A stretch of 46,480 nucleotides of DNA from an uncultured Roseburia sp. (GTDB taxonomy: Bacteria > Bacillota > Clostridia > Lachnospirales > Lachnospiraceae), in the NCBI GenBank assembly GCA_900539115.1, contig UQAQ01000021.1, positions 1 through 46,480 of the forward strand, written 5' to 3'. Made by a program: the position numbers and the translations under genes. A model generated the notes under the pieces. The model did not search any database, was not told the origin of the DNA, and was given only the letters and a program-made list of their open reading frames with translations. Positions within the stretch are counted from its first letter, which is position 1, and every line of letters begins with the position of its first letter. This document shows positions 43,301 through 46,480 of the stretch, piece by piece.

Positions 43301-43717
43301 TTGCTCGGTTTCCCGGATGCCATATTGCTCCAATTCGCACAAAAACGATTTACATTCGTCTAAAAAACCGGGGCGGTCAATGCCCTTTTTAAAATAGACA
43401 AGATTGTCTTTCTGCTCGGAAAAGATTTTCCGCAGAAGCATGGTCTTTCCCATATCTTCCAATATCGTTTTCTGTTCTGCCGGAAATTGCTCAAATGCGC
43501 GAAACGCCAGACGATGAAAACTCAGAACATCGATGTTTAAGATTCCCTTTTCTCCACTCATTTCCACAAGTGTTTTCTGCGTCTCCAGCGTAAACTGATC
43601 CGGCACCAGAATATAATAATTTCTCTCCCGGTGCGCCGCTGCCTCGTCGCAGATCTGACGGTAAAGATAGGTACTTTTCCCACTTCCCGCACTTCCACAT
43701 ATAAATTCGAGTCCCAT
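40322..43717 (-). CDS. addB: ATP-dependent helicase/nuclease subunit B
   Basis: 1131 residues. The start ATG at 43717 has GGGAG 7 bases upstream; the longer frame from 43735 has a poorer site. The P-loop is GSAGSGKS (8-15). The C-terminal part holds a RecB-type nuclease (VVDYKTGNVKLS) with a 4Fe-4S site: one Cys in TYARCPFSYFLMYG and three in GCDYCGMKDICGLE, as in AddB. Partner of AddA in break repair. First gene of the run addB-addA-methyltransferase-glucosaminidase-cohesin-like protein. No consensus promoter was found in the 95 bases before it, which are shared with the divergent 43813 gene. Confidence 0.96.
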   Translation of the reverse strand: MGLEFICGSAGSGKSTYLYRQICDEAAAHRERNYYILVPDQFTLETQKTLVEMSGEKGILNIDVLSFHRLAFRAFEQFPAEQKTILEDMGKTMLLRKIFSEQKDNLVYFKKGIDRPGFLDECKSFLCELEQYGIRETEQFEKMETLGRKFEDIRLIHDCFKEKMGDTYQMAEELVTQLTGMIEQMDGIRNSVVCFDGFTGFTPTQYDLLEKMMRLCSRVIVTVTTDETGKRGSVFEIADTTMRTLMQKANQIPVETNLILVPREGRKAPYRFAEGGEMAFLERNLFAYPYQKWNQKTENMWLYIGDKPASEAAYVAKTIWWMLAKGEYAEEEIAVVTGSISSYEQSISREFDHAGIRYFLDNKKNIGANWIAEYIQSVLEMYRYNMDAATTFRFLRCGLSPLTRSETDLLENYVLATGKRGIASYMKPWRARANDYPLEEINEIREKVTNCIHDFFLELRGGKKPVEKFVRALYDFLVQQNVYDRMLEQSRIFEEEGETLLAKEYKNVYKVVMNLLDEMMELLGKEVVSLEEFEQILSAGIAEGLVGFVPPKKHQIMVGDIERTRLKDIKVLFFMGFSDDFVPAAMQPPGIVNHRERHQMEKMGIALAPTGNQKVANDLYYLYINFTKPSEKLIFTYSRSAADGTKRQASYILGKIRRIFPALTVIEGGQENDVKTSLGTDRGFEFLIEGIQKQWYAEGEEKERWWEVWRYYAKRDEGKWLREALRVHMESKRTPKLSKEALETLYGDELRESITRLETYARCPFSYFLMYGLRLHDREEYTVAAPDFGNVVHQILQNMDEIIKARHTTWQKLERSESDELVEYCVERVMEGYRDVIFSQSNRIAFMRRRIVHMMKQTAWAVAEQLRHGAFLQKYGEKPYTYEEQLDEIAKKMRFRGIIDRIDLYEDAENVYVKVVDYKTGNVKLSLEEVYFGLQLQLILYLDSTLQSEQKKHPGKDVQPAGMLYFYVQDPQLEVAGTEDEIEYEQKLLAEYACDGYVNESPEILEKLDSILGANGELNTQSASRCYPVKIKKDGDFAATTKVLSSTQWKKLIEHVKTVIHENGTSILAGNIDIAPYRLKEKRGCDYCGMKDICGLERTDVKKVERNLEEIDIKKILLKMREEESDNEMDE

Positions 43718-43812
43718 TTTATTTCTCCCTTCCATGATTCATAATTTTTCCTCTTACTGCATATGATTTAGTAAGATGGAATCCCACTCCAGTCGAAGGA
43801 GGTATTATCCAC

Positions 43813-44265
43813 ATGTCAAAAACTAAAATTATCGTACTTCAAATGAAAGAATTAGTATATACCGGCATCTTCGTAGGGCTTGGCATCCTGCTTATCGTCC
43901 TGCTTTTTGTCATGTTTTACCCAAAGAAAGAGAAGTCATCCGATGCCACCGCCGATGTTACAGCCGAAGCGGCATCGTATGTTCCCGGTATCTACAATTC
44001 AGAGTTAAAACTTGGCGAAAACACCTTAAATCTCGAGGTGGTTGTCGACGAAGACCAGATCAAATCGGTTTCTTTTGTCAACCTCGATGACTCGGTTACA
44101 ACGATGTATCCGCTCGTAAAACCGTCTCTGGAAGGCATCGAAAAGGAATTGATCGCCGGTACCCCAATTGACGAAATTCCGGTTCAGGAAAAGAGCAAAT
44201 TTACCCAGTCCATGTTGATCGATGGCATCAAAGCAGCACTTAACAAAGCCGTTCCGGAAGAATGA
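43813..44265 (+). CDS. Small membrane-anchored protein with FMN_bind-like fold pattern
   Basis: 150 residues; AAGGAGG lies 9 bases before ATG. One transmembrane helix at about 16-40 (IFVGLGILLIVLLFVMFY), a short polar linker, and an extracellular domain (about 55-148) with YVPGIYNSELKLGENTLNLEV in pieces, VVDEDQIKSVSFVNLDDSV and QSMLIDGIKAALNKA. The GxY...L.v.VdedxIksV pattern recalls FMN_bind domains, but the flavin-attachment motif (SGATxSS/T) is not present; DDSVTTMYP occupies that place. A degenerate family member without covalent flavin is possible. It is divergent from addB and convergent with nadE; the two stop codons are 2 bases apart. Confidence 0.7.
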   Translation: MSKTKIIVLQMKELVYTGIFVGLGILLIVLLFVMFYPKKEKSSDATADVTAEAASYVPGIYNSELKLGENTLNLEVVVDEDQIKSVSFVNLDDSVTTMYPLVKPSLEGIEKELIAGTPIDEIPVQEKSKFTQSMLIDGIKAALNKAVPEE

Positions 44266-44267
44266 GA

Positions 44268-46247
44268 TCAGTCCCATCCTTCCTTTTTACGGATTGCTGC
44301 CAGATCTTCCTTCCAAAGGGCATCGGAGGCATCGCTTGGCATACGCAGGTCTCCTCGCGGTGACACAGCGACGCTTCCCACTTTTGGCCCATCCGGCAGA
44401 CACGAACGCTTAAACTGCTGGCGGAAGAACCGATGAACAAAGGTGGACAACCAGCGGTAAATGGTCTGTGCCTCGTATTCTCCTTCAAAGGTAATTTTGG
44501 CAATCCGGTAAATTTTCGACGGCATATAGCCAAACCGCAGCATATGATACAAAAAGAAATCATGCAATTCATACGGTCCCACGATGTCTTCGGTCTTCTG
44601 TGCGATCTCCCCCTCTTTCGGCGGCAAAAGTTCCGGACTTACCGGTGTATCTAAAATGTCATACAATACGTCTTTTAATGTGCCCTCTCCACTATTATCC
44701 GCAAAATACTGTACCAAAAAACGGACTAGCGTCTTTGGCACCGAACAATTTACCCCATACATGGACATATGATCGCCATTGTACGTCGCCCATCCGAGCG
44801 CAAGTTCCGACATATCACCGGTTCCAATGACAAGCCCTCCGGCCTGGTTCGCAATGTTCATCAATATCTGGGTCCGCTCTCTCGCCTGCCCATTTTCATA
44901 GGTCACGTCCTGTACTTCCGGATCGTGTCCAATATCCTTAAAATGCTGCAATACAGCCTTTTCAATAGAAATTTCTTTCAATGTCGTTCCGAGTTCCTGT
45001 GCCAATTTGACAGCATTATCATAGGTTCGGTTTGTCGTACCAAAACATGGCATCGTCACACTCACGATTCCTTTACGGTCAAGGTTCAGCTGATCGAATG
45101 CACGGATCGTGACAAGCAAAGCAAGGGTCGAGTCCAGTCCTCCGGAAAGCCCGATCACAGCGCTCTTACATCCCGTGTGGCGCAGACGTTTGGCAAGTCC
45201 AGCCGCCTGAATATTTAAGATTTCGTTGCACCGCTCTTCGCGGTCTCCACGGTCAACCGGCACAAACGGTGTTTTTTCAAATTTCCGTGTCAGTTTTGTC
45301 TCTTCCATCGTTTCAAAGGCAAAGAAATGTCTCACATATCCCTCATTTTCCGGCACCGGATACAATGGAAACGTTCCCATGCGCCGTCTCTCAGCTGCCA
45401 GCTTTTTACAATCAATCTCGGTGATCGCATCTTCTCCCGCAAAAGCTTTATTTTCCGCCAAAAGGGTTCCATTTTCCGCGATCAGATGATGTCCCCCATA
45501 TACAAGATCTGTCGTCGATTCACCCATCGCAGCGTCCGCGTACAGATAGGCGCTCACGGTTCTCGCGCTCTGATTTTTCACAAGATCTCTGCGGTATGCT
45601 GCCTTCCCGGTCAATTCGTCACTCGCCGACGCATTGGCGATGATCGTCGCTCCCGCCATCGCATGATAACTGCTCGGCGGAACCGGCATCCACAGATCCT
45701 CGCAGATTTCAACCGCGAGACAAAGTTCCGGCATCTGCTCACAGCAGAATAACTGCCGAATGCCAAACACAATTTCTTCTTTTTGGAAGGCCAAGCGGTG
45801 TGTACCCATTTTCTCTTCCGCGCATTTTCCCTGCGCCTGCGCGACGTCTCCCGAGGCAAAATGTCTTCCCTCATAAAACTCGGAATACATCGGTATATGG
45901 CTTTTTGGCACAAGCCCCAGAACCTTGCCGCCTTTCACTACCGCTGCGACATTGTACAAGCGCGCCTGATGACGGAGTGGCAGCGATACAACGGACAACA
46001 AGTCAAGTTTTTCTGTCTCTTTTACAAATTTCTCCAGTGCTTTTTCGGCACCTGTTAACAGAGGCTCCTGTAAAAATAGATCACTGCATGTATACGCACT
46101 GATCCCAAGCTCCGGAAATACCGCGATATGTACGCCTTTTCCGGCAAGTTCCTCTGCCTTTTCGATCATTTTTTCTATATTATATGCGCAGTCTGCCACT
46201 TTACTGTCCGGGGCAGTCACTGCGACTTTGATAAATCCATCTTTCAT
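44268..46247 (-). CDS. nadE: Glutamine-dependent NAD(+) synthetase
   Basis: 659 residues. The start at 46247 (MKDGFIKVAV) is chosen because the frame upstream to 46415 runs through GC-rich repeats. AAGGAG is 14 bases from it, a loose spacing. N-terminal nitrilase-type glutaminase with triad E in FPELGISAYTCSDL, K in PKSHIPMYSEFY and C in EICEDLWMP. C-terminal ammonia-dependent synthetase with P-loop SGGLDSTLALL and the NGQARERTQILMN and GTGDMSELALGWATYNGD motifs. It makes NAD from deamido-NAD, ATP and glutamine in the cytoplasm. Full-length compared with the roughly 640-residue family. Confidence 0.96.
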   Translation of the reverse strand: MKDGFIKVAVTAPDSKVADCAYNIEKMIEKAEELAGKGVHIAVFPELGISAYTCSDLFLQEPLLTGAEKALEKFVKETEKLDLLSVVSLPLRHQARLYNVAAVVKGGKVLGLVPKSHIPMYSEFYEGRHFASGDVAQAQGKCAEEKMGTHRLAFQKEEIVFGIRQLFCCEQMPELCLAVEICEDLWMPVPPSSYHAMAGATIIANASASDELTGKAAYRRDLVKNQSARTVSAYLYADAAMGESTTDLVYGGHHLIAENGTLLAENKAFAGEDAITEIDCKKLAAERRRMGTFPLYPVPENEGYVRHFFAFETMEETKLTRKFEKTPFVPVDRGDREERCNEILNIQAAGLAKRLRHTGCKSAVIGLSGGLDSTLALLVTIRAFDQLNLDRKGIVSVTMPCFGTTNRTYDNAVKLAQELGTTLKEISIEKAVLQHFKDIGHDPEVQDVTYENGQARERTQILMNIANQAGGLVIGTGDMSELALGWATYNGDHMSMYGVNCSVPKTLVRFLVQYFADNSGEGTLKDVLYDILDTPVSPELLPPKEGEIAQKTEDIVGPYELHDFFLYHMLRFGYMPSKIYRIAKITFEGEYEAQTIYRWLSTFVHRFFRQQFKRSCLPDGPKVGSVAVSPRGDLRMPSDASDALWKEDLAAIRKKEGWD

Positions 46248-46308
46248 ATGTTTGTTTTTGACTCCTTTTTGTATTTCAGGTGCGAGGACGGGGTGACGGG
46301 GCCGGGGG

Positions 46309-46440
46309 TGACCTGGGGACACGGGCTTGACCCGGGGGGCACGGTTTTGCTCCCTGGACCACACTCGGGCGGGGCCGGGCTTGACCCAGGGCCGCGGTTT
46401 TGCTCCCTGGACCAAACTTCGGCGGGGGCGGGGTTGACAG
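46309..46440. repeat. GC-rich ~54-bp tandem repeat at the right edge
   Basis: TTGACCC..GGGC.CGGTTTTGCTCCCTGGACCA recurs, with TTGAC at 46327, 46381 and 46434 (spacing 54 and 53). GC content is far above that of the neighbouring genes. The open frame continuing from nadE on the minus strand reads only low-complexity residues. The window ends here, so the array's far end is unknown. It shares the core GCGGTTT..CTC..GACCAAA with 21655-21680. Confidence 0.65.
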
Positions 46441-46480
46441 ATGGGAAGAGGAAAGAATCATCTCCAGTCAGTAGGGCGGG

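Noticed and set aside
46248..46415. 56-residue N-terminal extension of NAD synthetase
   Set aside because: It is Arg/Pro low-complexity sequence translated from GC-rich repeats; the nitrilase domain begins right after the ATG at 46247.

Overview
The window is a 46.5 kb piece of a Bacillota chromosome, most likely a gut or rumen Lachnospiraceae. The evidence is strong AGGAGG ribosome binding sites, an infC-rpmI-rplT operon with an L20-type leader, a T-box in front of thrS, an AddAB recombination system, and a set of secreted proteins with lysine-rich bacterial Ig-like domains and Pro/Thr/Ser linkers joined to xylan-active catalytic domains. No genus is claimed. Nearly all genes lie on the minus strand. 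No insertion sequence, prophage or CRISPR array was seen.

Layout by position. 0-2.6 kb: tRNA-Leu(AAG) and a secreted protein with two tandem copies of a ~250-residue module. 2.6-4.3 kb: secreted M14 zinc carboxypeptidase-like protein. 4.3-5.7 kb: rplT, rpmI and infC with a leader and attenuator. 5.7-6.5 kb: gene-free stretch full of inverted and tandem repeats. 6.5-8.8 kb: frameshifted internalin-like leucine-rich-repeat gene. 9.0-12.4 kb: modular GH43 enzyme. 12.5-16.5 kb: DUF2752 protein, two small DUF4190-like membrane proteins, thrS and its T-box. 16.5-20 kb: large DUF6273 repeat protein. 20-21.3 kb: MFS transporter. 21.3-21.9 kb: repeats. 21.9-24.7 kb: GH10 xylanase and a cytidylate-kinase-like gene. 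24.9-27.6 kb: the main plus-strand island (RidA, an SH3-NlpC/P60 hydrolase and a small secreted protein). 27.7-32.6 kb: membrane protein, radA, a conserved small protein and a ClpC-type ATPase. 32.8-43.7 kb: apparent operon addB-addA-methyltransferase-glucosaminidase-cohesin/cadherin-like membrane protein. 43.8-46.2 kb: a small FMN_bind-like membrane protein and nadE. The right edge is GC-rich repeats.

Functionally the window mixes housekeeping genes with an extracellular programme. GH10 xylanase and GH43 arabinofuranosidase/xylosidase fit arabinoxylan breakdown. The Ig-like, LRR, DUF6273 and duplicated-module proteins look like cell-surface or matrix components. Two SH3-domain hydrolases (NlpC/P60 and glucosaminidase) would remodel peptidoglycan.

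The most interesting unexplained signal is non-coding. Intergenic elements at 13001-13190, 32640-32821 and 16026-16143, perhaps also 5748-5890, share one architecture: a closing stem, a long hairpin capped by GTGCTTGCAC, and a second branched domain with ATGAGC. Their stem sequences differ while pairing is kept, which points to a structured RNA (or DNA) family. A second signal is an array of three identical dyads (ATTACGGTA, 25 bp, TACCGTAA) spaced 83-84 bp apart at 6064-6273. These readings come from manual inspection; no homology search or folding calculation was run.
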